Notes: generated by a model from the sequence alone, not told the origin. Shown: positions 34,967 to 46,055, numbered from the stretch's first letter. The stretch: 64,000 nucleotides of DNA from Podospora pseudoanserina (GCF_035222485.1 NC_085924.1:124001-188000), one strand, 5' to 3'. Numbers and translations: made by a program.

Positions 34967-36850
34967 ATGGCTCTCACCAACCACCCCGCAGCAGCGCTAA
35001 TAGCACGCGCTCTCGAGGCCACTGGAGCAACTGCCGCGACTGTCTTTGTCGCTGTGGTGGCGCTGTTCGTCCTACCCACCATCATCCAGTGGTACCGTCT
35101 CTCACATGTTCCCGGGCCCAAGCTGGCCGCCATCTCCAAGTACTGGCAAGTCCGCGAGTCTATCAAGGGGACGCTCCCTCAGGTGCTCAAAGAGCTCAAC
35201 GACAAACACGGTGCGTTGCAACCGTCTCACCACCTCACCAACCACAACCTGGAAGCACTTGCTGATCATCCTCACCATCACCTACAGGCCCGCTTGTGCG
35301 TATCGGGCCCAATGACCTCGTCACCAGTGACCCCGATGTGTTGCGCAAGATGATGGCCGTCAGGTCGCCTTACACCAGAGGACCGTGTAAGACTTCACCC
35401 AGCTCTTCTTCTCCCGCGGCTCAGACAGAAACGAACTGACCCATTTGCTTTTTTTGATGCACGCCAGGGTACGAAGCTTGGCGCTTGAATCCCACGAGAG
35501 ACAATCTGTTTTCTATGCGCGATGAGGTCGGCCATACGGCCTTGCGCAACAAGATGGTTGCCGGTGTATGTCCCGTCTGGTGTTGCCCGTGAGATCCCCT
35601 ACAATCCGATGCTGACGGTGCGGTTGGGTAGTACTCGGGCAAGGAAAATCTGTCCATGGAAAGCACCATCGAGACTGAGATTGCTCGTCTGATCGACCTC
35701 ATTGAGAGAAAGTACATCTCCACCCCCAAAGACTATCGTCCCATGGACTTTGGTGAAAAAGCCCAGTATTTTACTCTCGATGTCATCAGCGACCTGGCCT
35801 TTGGCGAGCCCCTGGGCTATCTCGAAAAGGATGAGGATGTTTACGATTACATCAAGATCACCACGGCATCTATCCCGGCCATGTTGACCCTCGGAAGTAT
35901 TCCTACACTAGCCAACATCATCCAGTCTCGCTTTCTTCGATGGCTGCTGCCCAAAGAGACCGACAAGATTGGCTTTGGTGCCTTTATCGGTGTGACCAAC
36001 CATGCCGTGGCTGCTCGCTTCGCCCCGAATGCCGTCCCTCAGCAAGACATGCTTGGTTCTTTTATTCGGCACGGTTTGAACCTCGAAGAGGCCCAGGGCG
36101 AGGCCGTCTTGCAGATTGTGGCCGGGTCCGACACCTCTGCCTCCACCATCCGCGCTTTCATGCTCAACATTTGTACCCATCCACCGGTTTACCAGAAGCT
36201 CCAGCAAGAAATCGACGAGGCCGTTGCCAAGGGGATCATTTCCTCTCCCATCAAAGATGCCGAAGCGCGGCAGCTTCCTTACCTCCAGGCGGTCATCAGA
36301 GAGGCCATCCGTATTCTCCCTCCTGCTGGTGGTGCCTTTTTCAAGCAGGTCCCTCCTGGTGGCGATGTCATCTGCGGCAAGTTTATCCCTGGTGGAACCC
36401 AAATAGGGTCTTCCCCGCTTGCCATTCACCACAGCAAGAATACATTTGGCGAGGATGCCGAAACATTTAGGCCAGAAAGGTGGTTGGAAGCGGATGAGGA
36501 TCAGTTGGAAAAAATGAAGGCTACTGCAGACCTGGTCTTTCATTATGGAAAATGGCAGTGTCCCGGCAAGACTGTGGCGCTGATGGAGTTCAACAAGATT
36601 TTTGTCGAGGTACGTGCTTTCTCAGAGGTTGGCCCATCCAAGATGGCCAGATGCTAACGTCAACTCAACAGTTGCTGAGACGATATGAGTGGTCCGTCAT
36701 CAATCCCTTCAATGCTGCCAGAGTTAACAACGCCGTATGCTTTCCCTGCCACCAAATAACTAGATCGCTTCCCTGAGAGCTGACAAAATTTGACAGGGCG
36801 TATGGATGTTTGACGATTTTTGGGTGCGTGTAACTCGACGCGGGCAGTAG
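34967..36850 (+). CDS. Cytochrome P450, pisatin-demethylase-like
   Basis: Six exons, 34967-35210, 35288-35386, 35468-35565, 35632-36609, 36672-36734 and 36797-36850, giving 511 residues. An N-terminal membrane anchor (ATVFVAVVALFVLPTIIQ) and a VPGPKLAA hinge place it on the ER membrane. Motifs: AGSDTSA (I-helix oxygen activation), EAIR (ExxR, about 370), FRPERW, and FHYGKWQCPGK with heme-ligand Cys457. The GKWQC form of the heme loop resembles the CYP57/pisatin demethylase-type group of ascomycetes, which oxidise phenolic or polyketide substrates; the substrate here is unknown. It is divergent from the LaeA-like methyltransferase and followed by an aldo-keto reductase. The last two exons are small but keep the frame. 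Confidence 0.92.
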
Positions 36851-36995
36851 TGGCTCATATGTTCAACTGTATTTGAATAGCGAGGCGATAATTGCGAGTT
36901 AAAATCGAATTGATAAAACTGACAATGACTACGTGTTCGACTAAGGTAACACTGAGCTGAGATGTTAACTTCCAAGAAAGGGCCAAGCTCCTGAC

Positions 36996-38253
36996 TTATA
37001 GCTCAGGGGTGTCCTGATAGAGCTGCTCATCAGCTGCAAGTCCATCAAAAAAGCCCGGAGAAATACGGTCCCCGCTGACGTCGGCGTTGTCGATGGTGGC
37101 CCTGATCTCCTTGACGTCCTCGTCCGAGAGCGTCACATTACAGGACGCCACGTTTTCTTCCAGATACTTGACCTTTTTGGTCCCTGGGATAGGGATGATG
37201 TCGGACCCCTGCGCCATGAGCCACGCCAGTGCCAGTTGGCCAGTAGTACAGCCTATCTCCGCGGTCAGCCGTCCTTCTCTACAGGGCGAATCAAATGAGA
37301 ACGGGGAACCTACCCTTCCTCTTTGCAATCTCGCCCAGTTTCTCGACGACCTCAAGGTTCTTGGGAAAGTTCTCGGGGCTGAACCTCGGAACCAGCCGGC
37401 GGAAATCATCCGCGGCGAAATCATCGACAGACTTGATCTGGCCCGTGAGGAAGCCCCTGCCCAGCGGCGAGTAAGCAAAGACCGTCACACCCAGCTCACG
37501 ACACGTGTCCAGCAGATGAGTCCCGGTCTCGTTCTCAATATCAAGCTGCCAGGGGTTGTACTCCATCTGAACAGCGTCGATCTGAACAATCTTGGAAGCC
37601 CGGCGGAGGGTGTTGGACGAGCATTCTGATATCCCGATTGCCCTGATCTTTCCTTGTCTATTTCCCTTTATCAGTACTTGCTTCGGAGATGTCGGGGTGG
37701 GTGGAAAGCGGATGGCTTACTCCTTCAACTCCTTCAACGCCTGCGCTGTCTTCTCGATGGGCGTCTTCCCATCCGTGCGGTGAATGTAATACAAGTCAAG
37801 GTACTCCACGCCGAGCCTCTTCAGGCTCTTCTCGATGGACTGTCGGGCGTACTCGGGGGTGGAATCAATCACAAACTTGAACTCCCCTTTCTCATTGGTC
37901 CGGCCGCCGAGGGCGAACTTGGAGGCGAGGAAAATGTCCTCGCGGCGCTCGGGGTGGAGGGAAAACCACTTGCCGAGGAGTTCTTCGCAGTCTCCGTACA
38001 CGTCGGCCGTGTCCCAGTTTGTGCAGCCGATGGACCAAGCATGGTCAAGGAAGGCAAGGCGAGATGATTCGTCTCTTCAGTGATGAGGTTGTAAGGTCAG
38101 AGTTAAGGAGGTGATAAGGGGGTGCGTAAGGTATTTAGGATCTCACCCTGGGTTTCCATAGGCGATGCTCAGGCCCATCAAGCCGAGTCCGATGGCTGGA
38201 ATCTCAGGGCCGTTGCGGCCCAATTTGCGAGTAGGAATGGTAACTGAAGACAT
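36996..38253 (-). CDS. Aldo-keto reductase
   Basis: Four exons on the minus strand, 38253-38147, 38074-37721, 37657-37314 and 37252-36996, giving 353 residues. The AKR barrel tetrad is complete: Asp57 and Tyr62 (WDTADVYG), Lys88 (LASKFAL) and His134 (YYIHRTD). Downstream motifs GKIRAIGISE, VQMEYNPW and a TKKVKYLEEN NADPH-binding segment are also present. Cytosolic, NADPH-dependent reduction of carbonyls; the closest families are pyridoxal-reductase and YakC-like AKR13 enzymes, substrate unknown. Its 3' end is 145 bp from the end of the P450 gene (convergent), so it may belong to the same small tailoring group. Splicing after KRKG joins to CTTGQLALAWL, which restores the conserved line. Confidence 0.92.
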
Positions 38254-38677
38254 GGTGTTTCAGGAAGTGCTTGTATGCCTAAGATTGGTGATTGAGGGTT
38301 TTGAAGACTGTGGTGCAGAAAAAGGTAGGTGTTGATTGCAGATCTTTTGGTCCTTATATACCTCCAACACCCATCCACAGCACCGAAGTCGAGGTTATGA
38401 GCTAGATCAAATCCATACGGGGCTTCCAATGAAGTCCTTCCCGTTATAGGTTCATTGCATCATACATGGGCTCGACCGGGAGTTTAGAACAATTTTGCTT
38501 ACAAAATAGTGCATCCTCATAGCCCCATATATTGGATTATTTTGGCCACTGTCGCCGGAGTTTGGCGGCCGCGAATTTTGTGGGCGGGATTTAACGCCGA
38601 TGCTGCGGGCCGCGAAAGGGGTGCTAGCTGTACCCGGGTTAATGCCGTCTTCTTCATGATTCTATGCCAAAGTACTA
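38254..38677. other. Intergenic, no gene seen
   Basis: Promoter of the aldo-keto reductase and 3' flank of the dioxygenase gene. No coding frame is supported. Confidence 0.55.
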
Positions 38678-39549
38678 TCACAAATCAGCACCCTTTATTC
38701 CCTCAGGTAAAGGCTCTTGTCTCGTCCAAATATTCATTCCCACCTTTCCTCCCGAAAGCACAGGCAGCCCAGCATGGAGAGTCCTCTCATCACCCCGCCC
38801 ATCAGGCAGCAGATTCTCCCAGTAAATGGCATTGCCCTCAACAGGCCGGAACGTCACCCCGTTCTCCCACTCCTCATCGCAGTCTACGATCCCCTCCTGG
38901 CACCACTTGTCGTTCGCAGGGGCGTCTAACCTTGGGAAGTTGGTTCCGCCACCCATGGTATCGTTGGCGACATGAACATAGGCGAAGAAAGAGCTGACCC
39001 TGTTTCCTCCAAGACCTTGGGTATGGAAAGAGGATGTGAACCAGTCGGTGTGAAAGTGGTAGCGTTCTGATGGGCCGTATTTGACCAGCTGGAGGGGTTC
39101 CAAGTGTGTCTCGGGTGTGTCGTAGCCCTGGAAGGCGAGGGCTCGGGATTCAATGCATCTCACTACCGCATCGCGGGGTGCAGTGGTGCTTTGTGATGTC
39201 CGGACGGAGAGATGGCTTTTGGAGTTGCCCCTCGTCACACCGGAACGGGTGAAGGTTTTTTCACTGTGGTGTGGTGAGTCTATGCTGTTTTTTTCTTCAA
39301 ATAGGCCACATGTAAACACGCTTACGTCAAATTCAACAGGTGAGCACGTTCTGGCGGAGTGATGAAGTCTTTTATGTAGATGACCAATGGCGACTTTGAA
39401 ACCATGAGCACTTTGTATGGCGGGTGTTCGCAGACATAGTTGTTGAGATCAATGGGCCTGTGGCTGTCATCTTCATTGTTCGATGTACTCGTGGCGATGA
39501 GAGTAGATGCGCTGAGCGCTGTAAGTAGGAGCGACTTGAGCAGAGCCAT
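38678..39549 (-). CDS. Prolyl 4-hydroxylase-like Fe(II)/2-oxoglutarate dioxygenase
   Basis: Two exons, 39549-39326 and 39263-38678, giving 269 residues. An N-terminal signal peptide (MALLKSLLLTALSASTLIA) predicts ER/secretory location. The P4H-alpha fold is clear: YHFHTDWF gives iron ligands His146 and Asp148, TLHAGLPV gives His238, and GGKVGMNIW gives Lys248 for the 2-oxoglutarate carboxylate. GGNRVSSFFAYVHV, GGGTNFPRL and GNAIYWENL match the rest of the barrel. The family hydroxylates peptidyl proline (collagen-like or other), though fungal secretory members have few known substrates. No retention signal is seen at its own C-terminus. It is divergent, at 373 bp, from a PDI-like protein ending in HDEL, which could act as partner (inference). 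Confidence 0.9.
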
Positions 39550-39922
39550 GATGGGACTAAGTGTCTGGTTGGTGTTCAATCCAGCCTTGAAAATAGATAT
39601 TTTCAGATGAAAATGGGAATGACGTCTCTTAAAAGGGTCTACCCCTAAAAACAGCTGTGCCGGAGATGGGCCGATGACAAGCAGACGTTTTGACATGATG
39701 AAACACACGGGTGTTGCGTTTGCAGCAGCATGATGCTGCGCAAAGCTTTCTTCTGTCACAGGCGGTCGATCTGTGCCCCATATCATGCACCCCTGTGGAG
39801 AACACTCCTTGTCGGCCCTCCAACTCAAATGAAGCCTTGATCCCGTATCCCAATTTCCTTTGTTTTTAAACACAGGCCCGGTTATCTCAAAATGAGACAA
39901 AAGAATTAGTCCATGATCCATC
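39550..39922. promoter_or_regulatory. Shared promoter of P4H-like and PDI-like genes
   Basis: 373 bp between two divergent start codons. It contains TGACGTCT at 39620-39627, a CRE/bZIP-type core similar to sites bound by unfolded-protein-response factors, and an imperfect hairpin at 39719-39745 (TTTGC..CAGCATGATGCTG.GCAAA). Co-regulation of the two genes is inferred from the shared space. Confidence 0.5.
39719..39745. repeat. Inverted repeat in the shared P4H/PDI promoter
   Basis: Nearly symmetric 27-bp block centred on GCATGATGC, with arms TTTGC and GCAAA and a small asymmetry. Seen directly; possible operator. Confidence 0.6.
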
Positions 39923-41159
39923 ATGAGAGAGTCAATCTGGACGTTGTACACTCTTGCGGTGTTGTTGCAGCGCGTCTTGGCATGGGAGCATCTCGAAGGC
40001 AAGGAACTAGAGACAACGCTCGAAGCTCGCGACCGGACACTTGTTGCATGTAAGTTGCTCAACGATGCTTTTTCATTGCCATACGTTCTGACATATGTCT
40101 AGTTGTCCTCCCAGATGAGTAAGGAAAAGCAGAAATCAACGAAATCAACCCATCTGCTGGTATTGATACCTGCCATTTTTCTAGGGAACACGCTCAAGCC
40201 TTGGAACCTGAATGGGCCGCCCTCCAGAAACAAAACCAAGAAGATGTCTATGTTAGTATAGACTGCTCGCAAGACGCAAAACTGTGCCAAAAGTACAATG
40301 TCCGATCATGTCCGACGATCCGACTCTACAAACAAGATGGCTCTTACACTTCCTATCGTGGTCCGCGAAAAACTCAGCCTATCAAGTCATTTGTACAGAG
40401 ACAGAGTCGCCCCGTCGTCTCTTATGTGAACGACCAGTCCATGCCATCATTTCAGACATCTGACGATATCACATTCATCGGACACTTTGGGCCTAGTGAG
40501 AAACAAATCAAGGAGGATTTCACGAAGCTGGCAAAACAGTATCATGATCGATTTTCCTTTGCCATTGCCGACTACACTCTCCCGAAGGTACTTGTTGAGT
40601 GTTTCAACAATGTCGACGAAACAAGTCTGTCGGCCACCAGCAACGACGTGGCCAGCCCTGGGGCGCTCCAAGACTTCATCTTCAGTTGCTCGACACCACT
40701 GATCCCTGAAATGACCCGAAGAAACGAAATGGACTTCTTTCAGGTGAGTTACTGGCTGTTGCCATAGGTAATCCGAATGAGTTCGATTAGCTGACTCATC
40801 ACTGCTTACGTGTCAAACAGTCAGGGAAAAGTATCGTTTACTTCTTCGCCCATTCTCAGCAGAAAAAGGACGCATTTGTCTCCGATATTCGACCATTGGC
40901 CAAGAAATACGACGAGTATCTTCACTTTGTTACCATTGACGCAAAAGAGTACGCCGACGCAGCCAAATTGATGGGCCTGAAAGAGGGTAGGACAGGTTTG
41001 TCGGTGCAGAATCCCAACAACGGAGACGTCTTTCCTTATGCTAGAAAGGAAGCCATTTCGGCGGCTGTAGTGGAAGCATTTCTGGTGGACATTATCCAAG
41101 GGAAGGTGAAGCCTTGGAGAGGAGAGGAGCTACACCAGCAGGGGCATGATGAGCTTTAG
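39923..41159 (+). CDS. PDI-like ER protein without CxxC site, HDEL terminus
   Basis: Four exons, 39923-40049, 40103-40118, 40185-40743 and 40821-41159, giving 346 residues. A signal peptide (WTLYTLAVLLQRVLA) is followed by a PDI a-type thioredoxin domain and two further thioredoxin-like domains (b, b'), with no second a domain, so it is shorter than standard fungal PDI (about 500). In the a domain the framework is intact (LVAFVLP...HAQALEPEW, VSIDC, LCQKYNVRSCPTIRLY with the cis-Pro), but the CGHC site reads Glu-Glu-His-Ala (48-51). No other CxxC occurs. The protein ends in HDEL, the ER-retention signal. It cannot catalyse thiol exchange by the usual route, so a chaperone or subunit role is likely. 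Its divergent neighbour is a prolyl-4-hydroxylase-like enzyme. Exon 2 is a 16-nt microexon. Confidence 0.87.
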
Positions 41160-42486
41160 AACTGAGGCATCAAGCTGACTGGCTGTAAGTCATCGGATTC
41201 ATAGTTGGAGTACTGTAATATCTCAAAAGAAGAAAGATGGGACACAATACAAAAAAGAATCGTGGACGTTAAAGAAGGCAAGAATGTGGAGCCGAAAAGG
41301 AGCCAAAATGGAAATTAGAGTGCCCAATAACAGGATTGAACTGTTGACCTTCGCATGACTTGATATTAACCTTGCGGCAATATTAGTACGACGCTCTAAC
41401 CAGCTGAGCTAATCGGGCCATTGATTTTTTGTGTCCAAATTTGAAATACACATTCCAATTCGAAGCCGCTCTATGCAGTGTGATAGTTGGTAATGTGTCT
41501 ACTTGCCTCCGCTGGGGCAGAATTGTAGGGAGTATATGGCGGAGTATATCTTGAAGTTCTACTACGGGACTATTGGCTGGGAAAGGTGCCCAGGAATGAA
41601 AGAGTAGTGGTTGCGTCTTGATAGGATTCTTGAAAATCTTGATCGAAGCTTGTCTCTGATGCTGTTGTAGAGGGGTTCAGGGGCAATGACAATGCCAAGA
41701 CAATCCGAAAACAGGACTTGTGTTGACATTCTCCATGCTCAAAGTATCGAATTCTGTGTCGTGAGATAAGGAGTTGGGCAAAGAACGGCATGTTTAAGCC
41801 TTTTGAAGAGTGCCTCTTGTTTGAGATAATGACAGAGTCAAGAAGCACCTGAGGTCTCGGTTTCCACCAGGGCCAAACTCGAGTTCAACATTTACCTTGG
41901 ACTCCGGAACAAAATATAGAAGCTCGAAAAGCATAGATAGAGTCTCTTGCAGGGAGCCGCAAGTTGTCAAAAATCTCATATATGAAGGTCTTTCACCTTC
42001 CCCGTTCACCTCTCTCATTTCTTTTCCCAAGATCGTCAAAGCGCCTCATCAAACCGCATTCATGAACGAGCATTCAAAAGCAAAGTGCTGACCTGCTACA
42101 ACCTCCACACCTCAGTCAGCATAGATGGAAGGTCAACAGAACGCCATCACGGCCATTTGGAGCCTAGTCGACTCCCCAGTACACATATGGGGCCACATAC
42201 GCAGGCCTTTAAATACCTACCTTACCCTTATCACAAGCAGTATGGTCTGTGCTTAGGTTGTGACAGCGGAACGGAACCCCTGCGTTGTGCCCCGCAATGC
42301 ATTGGCTTTTTTTGGTGGTGGCCCACTTGGGCTCTGGACTCCCAAGGGACCCCAGTTGTTGTTACCCCGCCAAATGTGATGATCTGAAAGGAGAAAAGCC
42401 CCTTGTTGACCGCTCCACGTAATTTCAGCTTCTCTTTTCTCTCCCTCTTCTCCTGCCAGCCCTGCCTCAATAATACCCAAGCCAAC
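41160..42486. other. Intergenic containing one tRNA
   Basis: Apart from the tRNA-Ile gene at 41321-41418, no gene is supported. A CTACCTTACC motif lies near 42213 in the promoter of the mevalonate-pathway gene. Confidence 0.6.
41321..41418 (-). tRNA. tRNA-Ile(AAU) with 24-nt intron
   Basis: On the minus strand the acceptor arms GCCCGAT and ATTGGGC pair, followed by discriminator A. D-arm GCTC/GAGC, anticodon arm TCGTA/TGCGA with loop CTAATA-A (anticodon AAT), T-arm AACAG-TTCAATC-CTGTT. The intron sits after position 37. The mature sequence is identical to the second copy at 50129. Confidence 0.93.
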
Positions 42487-43747
42487 ATGTCTGACAAAGT
42501 CTACCGCGCGAGCACCACGGCGCCCGTCAACATTGCCGTCGTCAAGTCGGTCCTCCCCATACCAGTCCCTCCCCCTTTGTCTAACAGCAGCAACACTAAC
42601 ACTCCAGCCCAACACCAGGTACTGGGGCAAGCGTGATGCCAAACTCAACCTCCCCACAAACAGCTCTCTGAGCGTCACCCTCTCTCAAGCCGACCTCCGT
42701 ACCCTGACGACGGCCTCATGCTCTGCCTCGTTTCCTGCCAGCGAAGGCGACTCTCTCCTTCTCAACGGCGAGCCATCCGATATTTCGGGTGCCCGAACCC
42801 AAGCATGCCTCCGTGAACTGCGCTCTCGCCGCGCCGCCCTCGAAGCTGCCGATCCCTCCCTCCCTAAGCTTTCCACCTACCCCCTCCGCCTCGTCTCCGA
42901 GAACAACTTCCCCACCGCCGCCGGTCTGGCCTCCTCGGCCGCTGGCTTCGCTGCCCTTGTCCGCGCCATCGCCAACCTCTACGAGCTCCCAGCCTCCCCC
43001 TCCGAGTTGAGCTTGATCGCCCGCCAAGGCTCTGGCTCTGCTTGCCGCAGTCTCTTTGGTGGTTATGTTGCCTGGAGAATGGGCAACAAGGCTGATGGCA
43101 CCGACTCGATGGCCGATCAAGTTGCCGAGGCCTCGCACTGGCCCGACATGCGCGCCTTGGTTTTGGTTGTCTCTGCTGCCAAGAAGGGCGTCAGCTCTAG
43201 CTCTGGTATGCAGCAGACAGTTGCTACCTCTGGCCTCTTCCGCGAGCGCATCGCCACCGTTGTGCCCGAGAACATGGCCATCATGGAGAAGGCGATCGCC
43301 GAAAAGGACTTTGAGAAGTTCGCCGAGGTCACCATGAGGGATAGCAACTCGTTCCACGCTACCTGCGCTGACACCTATCCGCCCATCTTCTACATGAACG
43401 ATGTTTCGAGAGCCGCCATCCGGGCTGTGGAGGCCATCAACGAGAAGGCTGGCAGGACTGTGGCGGCGTACACCTTCGACGCCGGCCCGAACGCTGTCAT
43501 CTACTACCAGGAGAAGGACACGGAAGCTGTTGTGGGCACATTCTACCATGTTCTCCAGGGTGCGGATATCGGCGGGTGGAAGAGTGCGGACATCAAGGGT
43601 CTCAAGCCCACCATCTCGCTTGATGAGAATGTTGCTGGCCTGTTGAAGGCCGGTGTTAGCCGGGTTATCATGACGGGTGTCGGCGAGGGGCCGGTCAAGA
43701 CAGACGAGTTTCTTGTTGCTGAGGACGGAACTCCGGCGAAAAGGTGA
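42487..43747 (+). CDS. MVD1/ERG19: Mevalonate diphosphate decarboxylase (isoprenoid/sterol pathway)
   Basis: Converts mevalonate 5-diphosphate plus ATP to isopentenyl diphosphate, the last step of the mevalonate pathway, in the cytosol. Two exons, 42487-42545 and 42619-43747, giving 395 residues, the same as yeast Erg19 within one residue. Motifs: NIAVVK-YWGKRD (across the intron), NFPTAAGLASSAAGFAALV (phosphate-binding loop of GHMP kinases), RQGSGSACRSLFGG and TFDAGPNAV. The intron interrupts the conserved K of VVKYWGK, a usual place for fungal orthologs; its donor reads GTCGGT, weaker than consensus, but it is the only one that keeps this motif. Confidence 0.97.
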
Positions 43748-44302
43748 TTTTGTCAGATGTTGGGTTAGATTTTGTGTTTGATGTTGTTAGCTGGATATAC
43801 CACGATGCCATTAGCGCCTGTAATACATCTAGATGCTCGGGTTCCCACAAAGGGGCCGGATTCTCTGTTTTTGATCATCAAACTTGGGGAGCACATGTCT
43901 GTAGTCAATTGCAATGCTGTGCTCTGTCAGCAAGGGGCTGTTGAGAAGGGTCAGGGTCCGATAAGCTGCTGGTGGGAAACGATAAGCTCATAACCCTGGC
44001 CCGCGTTACGTCAGAAGCGCCCCGACCGCAATCGTTCACTGCGCTCGGCGCGCGCCAAGCCTGTTCCTGTGCTGCTGGTACCTGTGCCTCATCTTGGACC
44101 TGGGGTGGATGGACGTTTCGATGATTGCAGAGCAGGTTCGAACACGAGACGCAAAACGTCGAATGAGCACAAGAGCTACCGCGACATCCATACCACACCT
44201 GATGCACCAGCGTTGAACGAGCCAAAGTAACCGTACCCATCCACCTAAGCCACCCGTGACCACCAAAGCCACCCACGCACCTCAACGGGGGGAAAGGTCG
44301 CG
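43748..44302. other. Intergenic, no gene seen
   Basis: 3' flank of the decarboxylase gene and 5' flank of the RUS-family gene. No coding frame is supported. Confidence 0.55.
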
Positions 44303-45794
44303 ATGAGCTCCGGTAAAACATGCTACGACATCGACCCAGCAGGCGACGTGCTCTGCACTTATACAGGCGACGGCCAAAAAGAGCCCTTCTTAGCCGTCGG
44401 TTTCCCCCTCCTACGTTCAGTTCCCTTTGCGCCCTTCCCGTCCGATCTCGACTAATTTCCTCCCTTGTTGGTATTATCAGACTAAAACCGTCGTCCCAAC
44501 CGCCAAAGCCCTCCTCTACGCCTTCTTGCCAGCCGGATATCCCCACACCGTCACGACCGACTATCTACCGTACCAGACCTACGACTCCCTCCAGGCGTTT
44601 GCCTCGTCCATCACGTCGTTGCTGGCCTCCCGCGCCGTGTTGGAAGGGTTGGGGGTAGGGAGCAGCGAAGCCTCCCCCACGGGCGCGCTCATTCTCAAGA
44701 TCACGGGCGATACCATTTCGAGGATAGCGACGATATTGTTTGCCCACCGCATGGGTCAGGCGATAGAGCCGGAATGTAAATTCTACCGGTTCCTGGCCGA
44801 CATCTTTAACGATGCGGCTCAGTTCTTGGATCTGTTGACTCCGGCCCTGCCGTACCTGCCAAAGTTGGGGGTGATTGTCTCGGCGGGGGTGCTGAGGAGT
44901 CTCTGTGGTGTGGCGGCGAATGCGAGCAAAGCTAGTCTTTCGGCGCACTTTGCTGTCACGGGGAACCTGGCCGAGCTCAACGCCAAGGAGGCGTCGCAGG
45001 AAACTGTGGTGTCGCTGTTGGGCATGCTAGTGGGGAGTCTGGTGGTGAGGTTGGTGGAGGATAAGCACAAGGTCTGGGGGCTGATGATCATCCTTGCGGG
45101 TTGCCATTTGGCCATGAATTACCGGGCTGTCAGGGCGGTGAGGATGACGAGCCTGAACAGGCAGAGGGCGACGATTGTGTTTAGGGAGTGGTTGGAGAGC
45201 GGGACCGTGTTGAACCCGGCGCAGGTGTCGCAGAGGGAGAGCATCTTGATGAACGGGAGGGGGGAGCTGAGCAGCAAGACGGGGGACTACACCGGGTTTT
45301 GTGACTTTGCGACATACGGAGAACTTAAGGGGTGGAACCCGAGGGGGTATCACAGGTATGATCTGGAGACCAAGACGTATTTTATGGGAATATGGCATCG
45401 CGGCGGGTACTTCTACATGAAAATTGCCCTAAAGGAAGCCGTCAAGAGTCCACTGGCGGCTTGGTTCGATGCCGTCAACCACGCTTATCACTTTGGATCC
45501 GCCTTCAAGGATGGACTGGAGAGCCATTACGAGAGCGAGAAGCCTTTGGGATACGTGGATGAGGAGCAGAAGGAGTCAATATTTGCAGCTCTCGGGGCCG
45601 CTGGGTGGGATTTGGAAGCAAACGCGCTGGAGACGAGGTTACCAGTAAGGGTACGAGTAGGGGATAAGAAAGGTCAGTTTACATCTTGGACTCGGGACCG
45701 CTCATGATTTGTTGACTGACATATCCCTCCAGGCACACCGGAAAAGGAGGGGCTTTTGCGGCACCCCGGGCATCAAGAGTCAAAACATGATTGA
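44303..45794 (+). CDS. RUS/DUF647-family membrane protein
   Basis: Likely three exons, 44303-44395, 44481-45672 and 45733-45794, giving 448 residues. If the last intron is not removed, the frame ends at 45707. Conserved family text is clear: FLPAGYPHTVTTDYLPYQTYDSLQAF, SRAVLEGLGVG..ASPTGALI, ADIFNDAAQFLDLL, RSLCGVAANASKASLSAHFA, and AKEASQET. Two to four hydrophobic segments follow (LLGMLVGSLVVRLV, VWGLMIILAGCHLAM). The family is named after plant ROOT UV-B SENSITIVE proteins; the fungal function is unknown. The first intron donor is uncertain (44396 GTCGGT or 44417). Codons turn G-ending from about 44640. Confidence 0.85.
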
Positions 45795-46055
45795 GTTCAT
45801 CTTGGACAGAGTGATTATCTGCAGAAGAATGCCGACTGGAATACAGAATTGGAAATAGATCAGACAGTTGTACACCATTAGAGATACCACGCAGCCTCAA
45901 ACTGCACCTAACGATTAATTTCATCTTGCTTTTTTGACCCAAACACCACCCTCATGATACTCCGTTCCCTCTTGAACGTATAATATACACAGCTTTTACA
46001 CAGACCAGAAGCGAGCAGGGATTTTTGTCATTCTCTTCATCTCTCTAGGTGGGTT

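Noticed and set aside
32634-41159. One secondary-metabolite cluster including the dioxygenase and PDI-like genes
   Set aside because: The dioxygenase has a signal peptide and P4H-type residues and pairs with an ER protein, so it does not look like a small-molecule tailoring enzyme; no backbone synthase is present.
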